Shown here: positions 9,806 to 18,069 of the stretch, piece by piece
Layout of the letters: each line of letters starts with the position of its first letter
Position numbering within the stretch: position 1 is the stretch's first letter
Source of the DNA: Nonomuraea candida
GTDB lineage: Bacteria > Actinomycetota > Actinomycetes > Streptosporangiales > Streptosporangiaceae
Direction of reading: 5' to 3'
NCBI RefSeq assembly: GCF_000725485.1
Contig: NZ_JOAG01000010.1
Span: 62,001 to 126,000, forward strand
DNA: 64,000 nucleotides
Notes under the pieces: model-generated
The model's input: the letters and a program-made list of their open reading frames with translations, nothing else
Database searches by the model: none
Told to the model about the DNA's origin: nothing
Program-made: the position numbers and the translations under genes

Positions 9806-9842
9806 ATTATGACCGGATCAGTGAGACGTCAAGAGGAAATTT

Positions 9843-10475
9843 ATGACCGACACAAAAATCTTCGGCCTGCGGGAGCTGAAGAAACGGGAGACCCGCCAGG
9901 AGATCTCCGACCAGGCCACCCGCCTGTTCATCGAGCGGGGCTTCGAGGAGACGACGATCGCCGAGATCGCGGCGGCCGCGCGGGTGGCCAAGAAGACGGT
10001 CACCAACTACTTCCCCCGCAAGGAGGACCTCGCCTTCGACCACCACGAGCAGTTCGTGGCCGCGCTGGCCGAGATCGTGGCCCGCCGGCCGCCGGGCGAG
10101 TCCGCGCTCGCCGCGCTGAGGAGCGCCTTCATGGAGGCGGCCGGGCGGCAGGACCCCATGCTCGGGTTCACCCGTGACGGGTTCGGGCGGATGATCGTGG
10201 AGTCGCCGACGCTGGTGGCGCGCCTGCGCGAGCTGCTGGAGCAGCGGGAGGAGGCCCTGGCCCGGGTGCTGGCCGCCGAGACGGGCGATCGGGGGCTCGT
10301 GCCCCAGGTGGCGGCGGCCCAGCTCGCCGCCCCCTACCGGGTGCTGCTCGGCCGGATCATGGAGCTCACGCTGGCCGGGCTGGACAACGCCCGGATCACC
10401 GAGCTCGTGACCGAGTCGGCCCGCGAGGCGTTCGACCTCATGGAGCCGTCCTTCGCGACCTACGCGGTGCGCTGA
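9843..10475 (+). CDS. TetR-family transcriptional regulator
   Basis: 210 residues. The N-terminal TetR DNA-binding domain (~12-65) contains RQEISDQATRLFIERGFEET, TIAEIAAAARVAKKTVTNYF and PRKEDL. The C-terminal ~130 residues are the helical ligand-binding and dimer region, with a C-terminal tetracyclin-repressor-like fold (LGFTRDGFGRMIVESPTLVARL). The ATG is preceded by AGAGGAA. The likely operator is at 9789-9805, so it probably represses itself and the divergent small-ORF/DUF5701 pair. The ligand cannot be told from sequence. Confidence 0.9.
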   Translation: MTDTKIFGLRELKKRETRQEISDQATRLFIERGFEETTIAEIAAAARVAKKTVTNYFPRKEDLAFDHHEQFVAALAEIVARRPPGESALAALRSAFMEAAGRQDPMLGFTRDGFGRMIVESPTLVARLRELLEQREEALARVLAAETGDRGLVPQVAAAQLAAPYRVLLGRIMELTLAGLDNARITELVTESAREAFDLMEPSFATYAVR

Positions 10476-10517
10476 TCCCCACGGCCCGCGCGTTTCACCG
10501 GCGCGTCCGTGGGATGG

Positions 10518-10671
10518 GGTCAGTGGCGGAGCGACGTTCGCGGCGGGCGCGATCGCGGGGCCGCAGGTCAGTGGCGGGCGGCGTTCGCGGCGGGCGCGAT
10601 CGCGGGCCGCGGGTCAGTGGCGGGCGGCGTTCGCGGAGGGCGCCGACCGCGGGGCCGCGGGTCAGTGGCGG
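10518..10671. repeat. 46-48-base tandem repeat carrying the stop end of the NYN gene
   Basis: GGTCAGTGGCGG recurs at 10518, 10566, 10612 and 10660 with similar DNA between. On the minus strand each unit reads ...CGC CAC TGA, i.e. the Arg-His-stop end of the NYN-domain gene. The copy at 10660 is the real gene end and the other three lie downstream of it. Two spacers carry GCGATCGC. Confidence 0.85.
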
Positions 10672-11963
10672 GCGCGTTCGAGGGCGTCCCAGAAGCCGCG
10701 GCGCAGCGCGTGGCGCACCTCGTCGTGCAGCAGGAAGTCGATCGGCAGCGACGAGCCCTGCAGCAGCCGCGCCTCCAGGTCGGACGGCATGCGCGGCTTG
10801 CGCGCCAGCACCGCCTCCAGCCACAGGGCCGGCGCGTCTCTCGCCACCGACTCGCCGAAGTCGTGCCCCTCGCGGTGGGCGGCCTTGACGGCGTCGGCCA
10901 GCGTGGTGGCCCCGGCCGTGGCGGCGGGCGGCGTGACGGGGGCGGGCTGCGGGCCGGTGTAGGGGCCGAGCTGGGAGGGCTGGTAGGCGCCGCTCGACGG
11001 CGCGGAGAACTGGCCGGTCGTGGGGCTGGACGGCTGCGACTGCGCCTGGATCGGCCCGGTGACCGGAGCGGCGGGCGGCGGCTGGGCCGGCGGCTGCTCC
11101 TGCTGGTAACCAGTGTACGTGGGCAGCGCCGGCGGCGTGCCCTGCTGACCACGCCCGGACCCGTTGGCAGAGGGCCCGTTCAGGGAAGGCCCGTTGAGCG
11201 AGGGCCCGTTGACCGAGGACCCGCCGCCCGACGGCTGGCCGCCGGAGGAGGGCGCCGCGTGGCTGCCCCCGGACGCCTGCGGCAGCGAGGAGGGCAGTGA
11301 GGCCGGCGGCGAGGCGGGGGGCGAGGTGGGCGGCAGGGACGGCGGCTGCGCGGCCGGCAGCGAGTGGGCGGCCTGCCCGTTGCTGATCGGCTGGTGGTGC
11401 CCGTTGGAGGACTCGTTGACGCCCGACACCACGCTGACGTAGGGCCGCAGGTGGACCGCCCCCAGCTCCACCAGGTCGTCGCACTCCTGCCGCAACGACC
11501 GCGAGACGGCCCAGCCGCCCTCGGCCGCGATGTGGATGACGCTCACCCTGATGCCGAGGTCCTGCGCGTCGCACACGACCTGGGCCAGGTCCTCGTCGCC
11601 GCTGACCACCACGGCGTCGCAGATGGCGTTGTTGCGCGCCAGCGTCATCAGGTCGCGGTGCACCTGGGCGTCGACGCCCTCGCGCCGGCCCGGCCTGATG
11701 CGGGAGAGCCTGAGCTTGAGGCCGGGGATGTCGGCCAGCGCGTCGTGCTCGGGGGTGCGGCGGCCCTCGACCGTCGCTTCGTACCAGTAGCACCGCAACA
11801 GCGGCAGGCCCGTGCGCTCGCGCGCCAGGCCGGTCATGAGCTGCAGCAGCCCCGGGTAGTCCCAGGAGACCGCCTCGCGATGACGCGTGCCGTGCACGGC
11901 CATCGCTCCGTCAGCCAGCAGATAGCCGGCGTCCACGAACAGCGCGCAGCGATCCACTGACAC
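10662..11963 (-). CDS. NYN-domain (PIN-like) protein with long disordered linker
   Basis: 433 residues from GTG 11963 (AGGAAAGG 4 bases upstream). Residues ~1-180 are an NYN domain of the LabA/DUF88 type, a PIN-like fold often acting on RNA. Its acidic metal-site candidates lie in ALFVDAGYL, GVDAQVHRDLMTLA and VVVSGDEDL. A ~170-residue low-complexity linker rich in Pro, Ser, Gly and Gln (~190-355) follows. A folded C-terminal helical module (~360-433, starting TTLADAVKAAHREGHDFGE) ends in WDALERARH. There is no signal peptide. It lies downstream of the sigma-factor fusion on the same strand. Nuclease activity is inferred from the family. The 3' end is tandemly repeated downstream. Confidence 0.82.
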   Translation of the reverse strand: MSVDRCALFVDAGYLLADGAMAVHGTRHREAVSWDYPGLLQLMTGLARERTGLPLLRCYWYEATVEGRRTPEHDALADIPGLKLRLSRIRPGRREGVDAQVHRDLMTLARNNAICDAVVVSGDEDLAQVVCDAQDLGIRVSVIHIAAEGGWAVSRSLRQECDDLVELGAVHLRPYVSVVSGVNESSNGHHQPISNGQAAHSLPAAQPPSLPPTSPPASPPASLPSSLPQASGGSHAAPSSGGQPSGGGSSVNGPSLNGPSLNGPSANGSGRGQQGTPPALPTYTGYQQEQPPAQPPPAAPVTGPIQAQSQPSSPTTGQFSAPSSGAYQPSQLGPYTGPQPAPVTPPAATAGATTLADAVKAAHREGHDFGESVARDAPALWLEAVLARKPRMPSDLEARLLQGSSLPIDFLLHDEVRHALRRGFWDALERARH

Positions 11964-12143
11964 CGCCCCTTTCCTGGTGGTCCGACCTTGCTGGCTCTGC
12001 ACCGTCAGAGACCGGACTCGGCGGCCCTCTCTCAGGGTAATGAAAGCAGGTGATCGCGCGAGGGTTAATCCCGACGATTCGGCCCTCGCTCGCCGTCCGC
12101 CCGGACCAATAGCGCAGACCGTACCAGTTTGTCCCGTTCGTGG

Positions 12144-14492
12144 TCACGATCGCGCCCGCACGCTCAGAGCGGCCACCCCGAACAGGACCACGTCCTTGTC
12201 GGTGGCGATCGTCAGCGCGGGATCGACCCCCAGCTCGGCGCTGACGGTGTCGACGTCGGTCCCGAACGTCATCTCCGCCGCGCCGTTGGCCGAGCCGTCG
12301 AAGACGTTGGAGCGGTCGCGGTCGCCGCCGCCGGGCACGAGCGCGCCGGAGCCCAGCGAGACCCGGTCGCCCCGGAGGTCGGCGTCGCCCTCCCAGGTCA
12401 CCAGCTCGACCCTGGCGGGCGCGGCGGCCGGGCTCAGCCCGCCCAGCGGGATGCGCGCCCGCCGCGCCGGGCCGCCGACCACGGTCGCCGTGTCGAGCAC
12501 CACGGCCTGGCTGTAGGGCTCGGCCGGATCGGTGACGATCACCACCAGGCTCCACCCGGCGTGCCGGGAGACCCCCTCCTTCATCGGGGCGTCGGCCGCC
12601 CACCAGGTGCCGTTCGCGCGCACGTCGCCGGCCAGCTCGCTCACGTCGGCGAACGCCTGGTAGGCCGGGCCGTGCGGCAGCTCGCGCACCGACACCTCGG
12701 TGGGGCTCACCGTCAGGTATCTGCGCCGGCCCGGCGGCCTGATCCTGATCGGCCCGGCCTCCTCGCCCGCCGCCGACCAGTAGAGCCCGGCCCACACGAC
12801 CTCGCCGCCCTTCGGCAGGGAGAGCCCCGCCCCGCTGGAGGAGGCGGTGTCGGGGCGGTCGTCCTGGTCGAGCGCGGTCATCGGCCACAGGTCGTTGTCG
12901 CGCTGGTCGCCCTGGCGCCGCCCGGCCTCCGCGCAGCTCGCCCGCTCGCGCGGGCAGCTCAGCAGCGCGTTGCCGATCGCCCTGACCGCCACCTTCCCGT
13001 CGGTGGCGAACCTGGCGGGCGCGCCCGTCGAGCGCACCCCCGCCTCGGCCCGCGCCCGCACCCGCAGCGGACCCGCGGCGATCCGCACGGCCGGCCCGGC
13101 CCCCTGCGGGGCCTCGTCGGCCACGTGCACCCGCAGGAACACCGCCGTGCCCTGCCCGGCCGGCAACGGCCGCCTGGCGCACCGGGCGCCGCCCTCCGCC
13201 GGGCGGCAGGCCCAGCCGTCGACCGTGCCGACCGGGTCGAGCAGCGCGACGCCGTGGCCGCGCGCGGCCGGGGGGACCAGCGTCACGCCGGGCGGCAGGT
13301 CCACGTGCGCGGCCAGCTCCTCGCTGGAGCTCTCCCCGTCGTTGTGCAGGCGGACGCCGACGATGCCGGGCTGGGCGCGTACGAGGGCGCCGAGCGCGTC
13401 GATTGTGGCCCGCAGCCGCGCCCGGCCCGGTCTGTCCTTGCGGACCGGCGCGGGCACCCGCGCCGGAACCCGGCTCGGCCCGGCCACGGGCGCCGGCACG
13501 GGCGCGACCGAGGCGGGCGGCAGCGCGGCCGACGTCGTGGTCACGGGCCGCCTCTTGACCGGCTCGTCGTCGGCGACCAGCAGGAAACCGGCCACCACGG
13601 CCGCCGCCACCACCACGGCCGAGCCGCCCATCACCGCCGCCTGCTGCCGGGGCACCCGCCGCAGCCCGCCGAACGCCCGCAGCACCCCACCCGCCCCCAT
13701 GCCGCCGGCGCCCGCCTTGGCCAGCGCCGCCGCGTAGCCGCCGAACAGCGGCCCGGCGATCAGCGGCCCGACCATGACGCGCAGCCCGCGGTTGACGTCG
13801 GTCAGCTCCAGCAGCACCCCGTGGCACTCCTCGCAGGCGCTGACGTGCTCGTCCACGACCCTGGAGTCGCGCCGGGGCAGCCCGCCGCGCACGTAGGCGC
13901 CCATCTTGCCCAGCACCGGCCGGCACTCGTGCTGCGGCGGCGTGCCCAGGTGCATCTGCAGGTATGCCTGCCGCAGCCCCTCCCTGGCCCGGTAGGCCAG
14001 CGCGGCCACGCCGTTGGCCGACAGCCCGAGCAGCGGCGCGACCTCGGCCGGCCTGGCCCGCTCGACCTCGGTGTGCCACAGGACCGCCCGCCAGCGCTCG
14101 GGCAGCGACAGGTAGGCCCGGGCGATCAGCGACTTCTCCAGCCCGACGAGGGCGGGGTCGACGAAGGGCACCGCGGGGTCGTAGTCCTCGATCTCGCCCG
14201 TGCTCACCTGCCGGCTCTCGACCCTGGAGCGGTCGTAGACCGTGCGCCGCACCACCGTGAGCAGGTAGGTGCGGAAGCCGGAGTCGGGCCCGCCGCCCCT
14301 GCCCACGAGGTCGAGGATCTTCGTGAACGACTCGGCGACGACGTCGTCGGCCTCCGCGCCCCTGACGAGCTGCCGGGCGAGCGCACGGGACGCGGCGACG
14401 TGGCGCTCGTAGAGCTCCCCGTAGGCGGCGGCGTTGCCTTCTCTGGCCGCCTTCAGCAAATCTGCATCGCTTCGCGGCGATTCGACACCCAT
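12144..14492 (-). CDS. ECF sigma factor fused to zinc-finger anti-sigma region, membrane helix and large ectodomain
   Basis: 782 residues from ATG 14492 (GAGG 5 bases upstream). Order: sigma2 (~10-85, DDVVAESFTKILDL, FRTYLLTVVRRTVYDRSR); sigma4 (~120-185, SLPERWRAVLWHTEVE, LGLSANGVAALAYRAREGLR); a zinc-finger anti-sigma segment with HVSACEECH (~215-225); a single membrane helix (~290-310, VVVAAAVVAGFLLV); a Pro/Ala linker; and ~430 extracytoplasmic residues resembling secreted surface modules (GLSLPKGGEVVWAGLYWSA). Sensor, anti-sigma and sigma are thus one chain, implying that the sigma part must be freed by proteolysis or act at the membrane. No separate anti-sigma gene is adjacent. Fused ECF/anti-sigma proteins are known in Actinobacteria; the ligand of this ectodomain is unknown. 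Confidence 0.85.
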   Translation of the reverse strand: MGVESPRSDADLLKAAREGNAAAYGELYERHVAASRALARQLVRGAEADDVVAESFTKILDLVGRGGGPDSGFRTYLLTVVRRTVYDRSRVESRQVSTGEIEDYDPAVPFVDPALVGLEKSLIARAYLSLPERWRAVLWHTEVERARPAEVAPLLGLSANGVAALAYRAREGLRQAYLQMHLGTPPQHECRPVLGKMGAYVRGGLPRRDSRVVDEHVSACEECHGVLLELTDVNRGLRVMVGPLIAGPLFGGYAAALAKAGAGGMGAGGVLRAFGGLRRVPRQQAAVMGGSAVVVAAAVVAGFLLVADDEPVKRRPVTTTSAALPPASVAPVPAPVAGPSRVPARVPAPVRKDRPGRARLRATIDALGALVRAQPGIVGVRLHNDGESSSEELAAHVDLPPGVTLVPPAARGHGVALLDPVGTVDGWACRPAEGGARCARRPLPAGQGTAVFLRVHVADEAPQGAGPAVRIAAGPLRVRARAEAGVRSTGAPARFATDGKVAVRAIGNALLSCPRERASCAEAGRRQGDQRDNDLWPMTALDQDDRPDTASSSGAGLSLPKGGEVVWAGLYWSAAGEEAGPIRIRPPGRRRYLTVSPTEVSVRELPHGPAYQAFADVSELAGDVRANGTWWAADAPMKEGVSRHAGWSLVVIVTDPAEPYSQAVVLDTATVVGGPARRARIPLGGLSPAAAPARVELVTWEGDADLRGDRVSLGSGALVPGGGDRDRSNVFDGSANGAAEMTFGTDVDTVSAELGVDPALTIATDKDVVLFGVAALSVRARS

Positions 14493-14508
14493 AGTGACCT
14501 CACGATTA

Positions 14509-14525
14509 CGCGGGGTTGCCCCGCG
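14509..14525 (-). promoter_or_regulatory. Hairpin just upstream of the sigma-fusion ribosome site
   Basis: CGCGGGG and CCCCGCG (7 bp, 3-base loop) end 17 bases before the ATG at 14492. If transcribed it would sit beside the GAGG site and could affect translation. No experiment implied; position is the only evidence. Confidence 0.35.
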
Positions 14526-14572
14526 CAATCATTCCGCATTCCCCGTCATGGCTAAACCGCGCCCGCGTCTTT

Positions 14573-14625
14573 ATCCACGGGCCGATCCGATGGAGCGTTC
14601 ATCCACGGGCCGATCCGACGGAGCG
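14573..14625. repeat. 25-base direct repeat
   Basis: 14573-14597 and 14601-14625 share a 25-base sequence starting ATCCACGGGCCGATCCGA with one mismatch, in the 261-base spacer between the sigma fusion and pyrE. Nothing else was recognised in that spacer apart from the pyrE promoter. Confidence 0.85.
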
Positions 14626-14740
14626 CGGCGCGGGCCGGCGGGAGCCGCCTGGTGGCGGCCGCCCCCGCGTCCGGGTACGCCCCCCGCCCCGCTCGTACGG
14701 CCAGGCGCCGGCGCTCGTGAGGGCGCTGGGCCCGGAGCCA

Positions 14741-14746
14741 TAAGCT
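14741..14746 (+). promoter_or_regulatory. Leaderless-type -10 box for pyrE
   Basis: TAAGCT followed by 7 bases and then ATG. There is no Shine-Dalgarno sequence, which suggests that the transcript starts at or next to the start codon. Confidence 0.55.
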
Positions 14747-14753
14747 TGGGCGC

Positions 14754-15287
14754 ATGACGGATCGCGACAACCTGCTGGCCGAGATCAGGAACAAGGCCAT
14801 CGTGCACGGCAAGGTCACCCTCTCCTCCGGCCAGGAGGCCGACTTCTACCTCGACCTGCGGCGCATCACGCTCGACTCGGTGGCCGCGCCGCTCGTCGGC
14901 GGCGTGATGCTCGATCTGACGGCCGACCTCGACTACGAGGTGGTGGGCGGGCTCACGATGGGGGCCGACCCGGTGGCGCTGGCGATGCTGCACGTCGCGG
15001 CCTCCCGCGGGCGCAGGCTTGACGCGTGCGTGGTGCGCAAGGCGCAGAAGGCCCACGGCCTGCAGCGCCGCATCGAGGGGCCCGAGGTGAAGGGGCGGCG
15101 GGTGCTGGTCGTCGAGGACACCTCCACCACCGGCTCCTCGCCGCTGACGGCCGTGGAGGCGCTGCGCGAGGCGGGGGCCGAGGTGGTGGCCGTGGCGACG
15201 ATCGTGGACCGGGGGGCCAGGGAGCGCGTCGAGGGCGAGGGGCTCGACTACCGCACGGCGTACACGCTGGGGGACCTGGGCCTCTAG
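14754..15287 (+). CDS. pyrE: Orotate phosphoribosyltransferase
   Basis: 177 residues, normal length. It joins orotate to PRPP to make OMP in pyrimidine synthesis. The PRPP-binding loop is VLVVEDTSTTGSS (~121-133). SSGQEADFYLDLR near the start and the flexible-loop basic residues (VVRKAQKAHGLQ) are typical of PyrE. It stands alone, not beside other pyr genes. Translation is probably leaderless. It is followed by a secreted-protein gene 85 bases downstream. Confidence 0.95.
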   Translation: MTDRDNLLAEIRNKAIVHGKVTLSSGQEADFYLDLRRITLDSVAAPLVGGVMLDLTADLDYEVVGGLTMGADPVALAMLHVAASRGRRLDACVVRKAQKAHGLQRRIEGPEVKGRRVLVVEDTSTTGSSPLTAVEALREAGAEVVAVATIVDRGARERVEGEGLDYRTAYTLGDLGL

Positions 15288-15372
15288 CGCCGGCGCCGGA
15301 AACGGAGTGGATCTTTACGTGCGGTGTCACTAAGATCCGGCCCTGCCTTGACGTCAAAGGAAAGGACATGAC

Positions 15373-15843
15373 GTGCGCAAGAAGGCAGTGGCCCTGGCCA
15401 CCATGGCGATCGCCGGTACGGTCCTCGTTCATCCCACCGCGGCGTTCGCCGGGGCGTACTCCCCGGAGACCGCCTGTTCCAAGGAGTCGGGAAGCGGCGG
15501 CTGGACCCGCTCGCAGGACGGCCACCGGGCGGTCAAATCGGGCGGGTCGACGTGGGGTCACGTCTACCTCATGTGGAACGGCCGCCTGAAGAAGAACTGC
15601 GTGGCGGTGATCAAGACGGCTTTCGCCGGCACGCCCACGTACACGCAGGCGGTCCTGACGGTCGAGGGGCGCGGCACCTACCGTGACCCGAGCCGGCTCA
15701 CGTCCAAGAAGTACAAGTACTTCGCCGCCGCCGTCGGCAACGGCAACGACCGGTGCGTGAAGTACGAGGGCTACACCGCCGACACGCGACTCGACTACAC
15801 GCTCGCCTCGGCCAAGCGCTCCTACTGGGGCAACTGCAGCTGA
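15373..15843 (+). CDS. Small secreted protein, spore-associated protein A-like
   Basis: 156 residues from GTG 15373, with AAAGGAAAGG 7 bases upstream. Residues 1-26 form a Sec signal peptide (KK, hydrophobic core, cleavage after AFA). The mature part has four Cys that could form two disulfides, and motifs such as GHVYLMWNG, KKNCVAVIK, YKYFAAAVG, DRCVKYEG and a C-terminal WGNC. This resembles Streptomyces spore-associated protein A (SapA), a secreted protein found on spores; the match is from memory and moderate. It is convergent with the next gene, and the two ends share the palindrome at 15846-15861. Confidence 0.7.
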   Translation: MRKKAVALATMAIAGTVLVHPTAAFAGAYSPETACSKESGSGGWTRSQDGHRAVKSGGSTWGHVYLMWNGRLKKNCVAVIKTAFAGTPTYTQAVLTVEGRGTYRDPSRLTSKKYKYFAAAVGNGNDRCVKYEGYTADTRLDYTLASAKRSYWGNCS

Positions 15844-15845
15844 AC

Positions 15846-15861
15846 CCCCGGCTAGCCGGGG
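15846..15861. terminator. 16-base perfect palindrome between convergent genes
   Basis: CCCCGGCTAGCCGGGG begins 3 bases after one stop codon and contains the TAG stop of the opposite gene (15852-15854 on the minus strand). It is probably a bidirectional terminator. Confidence 0.55.
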
Positions 15862-16361
15862 CCGCGGACGGTGAAGGCCTCACGGGCGCCGTCCGCGCCC
15901 TGGGCCCGCGGCTCGCCGTTGACCGTGACGCGCACCGTGCCCGCGTCGGTCAGCACGACGTCGAGCTCGGGCTCGAAATAGCGGACCTCCTCGCCCCTGC
16001 TCATCTCCCTGTGCTGCAGCACGTCGCCGCCGGGCACGCGCACCGTGACGAGGGGACAGGTCTCGGCGAGGCATTCGATGCCGACGGTGGGCGCCTGCGC
16101 GGTGGCCTCCCCACCCGTCGGCTCTCCCGCCGGCCCTCCTGTCGGCCCTCCTGTCGGCCCTCCTGCCGGCCCTCCTGTCGGCCCTCCTGTCGGCTCTGTG
16201 GCCGTCCCGGTGGCGGCGGCCGGCTCGCGCTCCGGTGGCGCGTCGAGCAGGCCGAGCAGCGCGCGACCGCCGATCACCAGCAGCGTCACGACGGCGCCCA
16301 CCGCCAGGGCGGCGAGCGCTAATCGGGCCAGGCCCATCGGATCCGAGCTGTGGCGTCCCAC
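15852..16361 (-). CDS. Membrane-anchored protein with PTGGPAGG repeats
   Basis: 169 residues from GTG 16361. A short cytoplasmic N-terminus, one membrane helix (~12-37, LALAALAVGAVVTLLVIGG), a Pro/Gly/Thr linker of four-residue repeats (~55-85) and a ~75-residue extracytoplasmic beta-rich domain (LVTVRVPGGDVL, VVLTDAGTVRVTVNGEP). Two Cys (CLAETC) could form a disulfide. The C-terminal piece vaguely recalls the DUF4115 end of RodZ, but no HTH is present, so no function is assigned. Confidence 0.65.
   Translation of the reverse strand: MGRHSSDPMGLARLALAALAVGAVVTLLVIGGRALLGLLDAPPEREPAAATGTATEPTGGPTGGPAGGPTGGPTGGPAGEPTGGEATAQAPTVGIECLAETCPLVTVRVPGGDVLQHREMSRGEEVRYFEPELDVVLTDAGTVRVTVNGEPRAQGADGAREAFTVRGPG
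16129..16188. repeat. 12-base tandem repeat, 5 copies
   Basis: Unit G(T/C)CGGCCCTCCT, encoding the PTGG/PAGG repeats of the membrane-protein linker. A further degenerate copy follows. Confidence 0.9.
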
Positions 16362-16522
16362 AGGGGGCAGCGTACCCCGAGGTGATCCTCGTCACGGTGA
16401 ACTCCCCCGCCGCGCCCCGGCGAGGACACGGGCAACAACCACGCGTTGTCTCTACCCCAGCGGGTAGGGAGCCGGGATACTGGGCCCTGGCGCGCAGCCG
16501 CAACTTCTCAGGGAGATGAATC

Positions 16523-17545
16523 ATGCCTATTGCGACTCCAGAGATCTACGCTGAGATGCTCGACCGGGCCAAGGCCGGGGGGTTCGCCTATCCGGCGATC
16601 AACGTGACCTCCTCCCAGACGTTGAACGCCGCCCTGCGCGGCTTCGCCGAGGCCGAGAGCGACGGCATCGTGCAGGTCTCGACGGGCGGCGCGGAGTTCC
16701 TCTCGGGGACCACGGTCAAGGACATGGTCACCGGCGCGACGGCCCTGGCGGAGTACGCGAGGGTGGTGGCCGCCAAATATCCCGTCACGGTGGCGCTGCA
16801 CACCGACCACTGCCCGAAGGACAAGCTCGACGGCTTCATGCGGCCGCTGATCGACATCTCCCTGGAACGCGTCTCCAAGGGCCTCGACCCCCTCTTCCAG
16901 TCCCACATGTGGGACGGCTCGGCCGTGCCGCTGGAGGAGAACCTGGAGATCGCCAAGGAGCTCCTGGAGAAGTGCGCCAAGGCGCGGATCATCATGGAGA
17001 TGGAGATCGGCGTCGTCGGCGGCGAGGAGGACGGCGTCGTCGGCGAGATCAACGAGAAGCTCTACACGACGGCCGAGGACGCGCTGGCCACCGCCGAGGC
17101 CGTGGGCGTCGGCGACAAGGGCCGCTACATGCTGGCCGCCACGTTCGGCAACGTGCACGGCGTCTACAAGCCGGGCCACGTCAAGCTGCGGCCGAGCGTG
17201 CTGAAGGAGATCCAGGACGCGGTGGGCGCGAAATACGGCCAGGACAAGCCGTTCGACCTGGTCTTCCACGGCGGCTCCGGATCGCTGCTGGAGGAGATCC
17301 ACGAGGCCATCTCCTACGGCGTCGTCAAGATGAACGTCGACACCGACACCCAGTACGCCTTCACCCGCCCGATCGCCGACCACATGTTCCGCAACTACGA
17401 CGGCGTGCTCAAGGTCGACGGCGACGTCGGCAACAAGAAGACCTACGACCCCCGCTCCTACGGCAAGGCCGCCGAGGCGGGCATGGCGGCCCGCGTGGTG
17501 GAGGCGTGCCAGAGCCTCAAGAGCGCTGGGACGAAGCTCTCCTAG
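16523..17545 (+). CDS. fba: Class II fructose-bisphosphate aldolase
   Basis: 340 residues, normal for the class. It catalyses the reversible cleavage of fructose-1,6-bisphosphate in glycolysis and gluconeogenesis using zinc. Visible motifs: INVTSSQTLNAAL near the start, the zinc ligands in ALHTDHCPK (~93-101), EMEIGVVGGEEDGV, FGNVHGVYKPG, FHGGSGS and KMNVDTDTQ (the phosphate and metal loops). The ATG has AGGGAG 8 bases upstream. It is followed at 22 bases by a DUF3151 gene and then purA, a gene order shared with mycobacteria. Confidence 0.96.
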   Translation: MPIATPEIYAEMLDRAKAGGFAYPAINVTSSQTLNAALRGFAEAESDGIVQVSTGGAEFLSGTTVKDMVTGATALAEYARVVAAKYPVTVALHTDHCPKDKLDGFMRPLIDISLERVSKGLDPLFQSHMWDGSAVPLEENLEIAKELLEKCAKARIIMEMEIGVVGGEEDGVVGEINEKLYTTAEDALATAEAVGVGDKGRYMLAATFGNVHGVYKPGHVKLRPSVLKEIQDAVGAKYGQDKPFDLVFHGGSGSLLEEIHEAISYGVVKMNVDTDTQYAFTRPIADHMFRNYDGVLKVDGDVGNKKTYDPRSYGKAAEAGMAARVVEACQSLKSAGTKLS

Positions 17546-17567
17546 CCACGTCGGCGGCTCGGCGGGT

Positions 17568-17990
17568 ATGACTTGTCCTATGGATAACCTTCTCGCCGGG
17601 CCGCCCCCGACGCACCTGCCGGACCTGCCCGAGGCCAGGGAGGCGCTGGAGTCGGGTGCCAAGGCCTCCGACGTGGCCGCCCGTTTCCCCGCCTACCCGG
17701 GGGCCTGGGCCGCACTCGCGGAGGAGTACTTCGCCCAGGGCCACGCCGTCACCTCATATGCCTTCGCCCGCACGGGCTACCACCGCGGCCTCGACCAGCT
17801 GCGCCGCAACGGATGGAAGGGGCACGGGCCGATCCCGTGGGAGCATGAGCCGAACCGCGGCTTCCTGCGCTGCCTGTACGCCCTGTCCAGGGCCGCCCAG
17901 GCGATCGGCGAGAAGGACGAGGCCGAGCGGTGCGCGCAGTTCCTCAAGGACAGCACCGAGAGTGGTTACGACGCGCTGACCAAGGGCTAG
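17568..17990 (+). CDS. DUF3151 domain protein
   Basis: 140 residues (136 from the second ATG at 17580). A small soluble helical protein of the actinobacterial DUF3151 family, recognised by GPPPTHLPD near the start, the AWAALAEEYFAQGHAVTSYAFARTGYHRGLD block, NGWKGHGPIPWEHEPNRGFLR and the helical tail. The function is unknown. It is consistently found between fba and purA in Actinobacteria, which suggests a link to central metabolism. No convincing ribosome site is seen for either start. The stop codon is the centre of a 16-base palindrome. Confidence 0.85.
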   Translation: MTCPMDNLLAGPPPTHLPDLPEAREALESGAKASDVAARFPAYPGAWAALAEEYFAQGHAVTSYAFARTGYHRGLDQLRRNGWKGHGPIPWEHEPNRGFLRCLYALSRAAQAIGEKDEAERCAQFLKDSTESGYDALTKG

Positions 17991-17996
17991 CCCTTG
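17981..17996. other. 16-base palindrome centred on a stop codon
   Basis: CAAGGGCTAGCCCTTG contains the DUF3151 TAG stop (17988-17990) at its centre and overlaps the proposed purA -35 box. It may act as an end-of-operon signal or a protein site. Confidence 0.55.
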
Positions 17997-18023
17997 GGAC
18001 GAATAGACACGTTCGGGTAGTCT
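17994..18023 (+). promoter_or_regulatory. Candidate purA promoter
   Basis: TTGGGA (17994-17999), an 18-base spacer and TAGTCT (18018-18023). A start near 18030 would place the hairpins at 18029-18069 inside the purA leader. Confidence 0.45.
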
Positions 18024-18028
18024 CTCTA

Positions 18029-18069
18029 CGCAAGAGCCCCTGTCGCGCTTGCGCCAGGGGTTTCGTTTT
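18029..18069 (+). terminator. Intrinsic terminator with a competing hairpin, upstream of purA
   Basis: CCCCTG (18037-18042) pairs with CAGGGG (18055-18060), with GCGC/GCGC pairing inside, and is followed by TTTCGTTTT: a classical intrinsic terminator, rare in such GC-rich DNA. CGCAAG (18029-18034) can instead pair with CTTGCG (18048-18053), crossing the first stem, so both cannot readily form together. It may end the fba operon, attenuate purA, or both. Confidence 0.6.

Noticed and set aside
12144..14492. Artificial fusion of sigma and anti-sigma genes by sequencing error
   Set aside because: The linker between sigma4 and the zinc finger is continuous in one frame without a suspicious junction, and fused proteins of this class are known.
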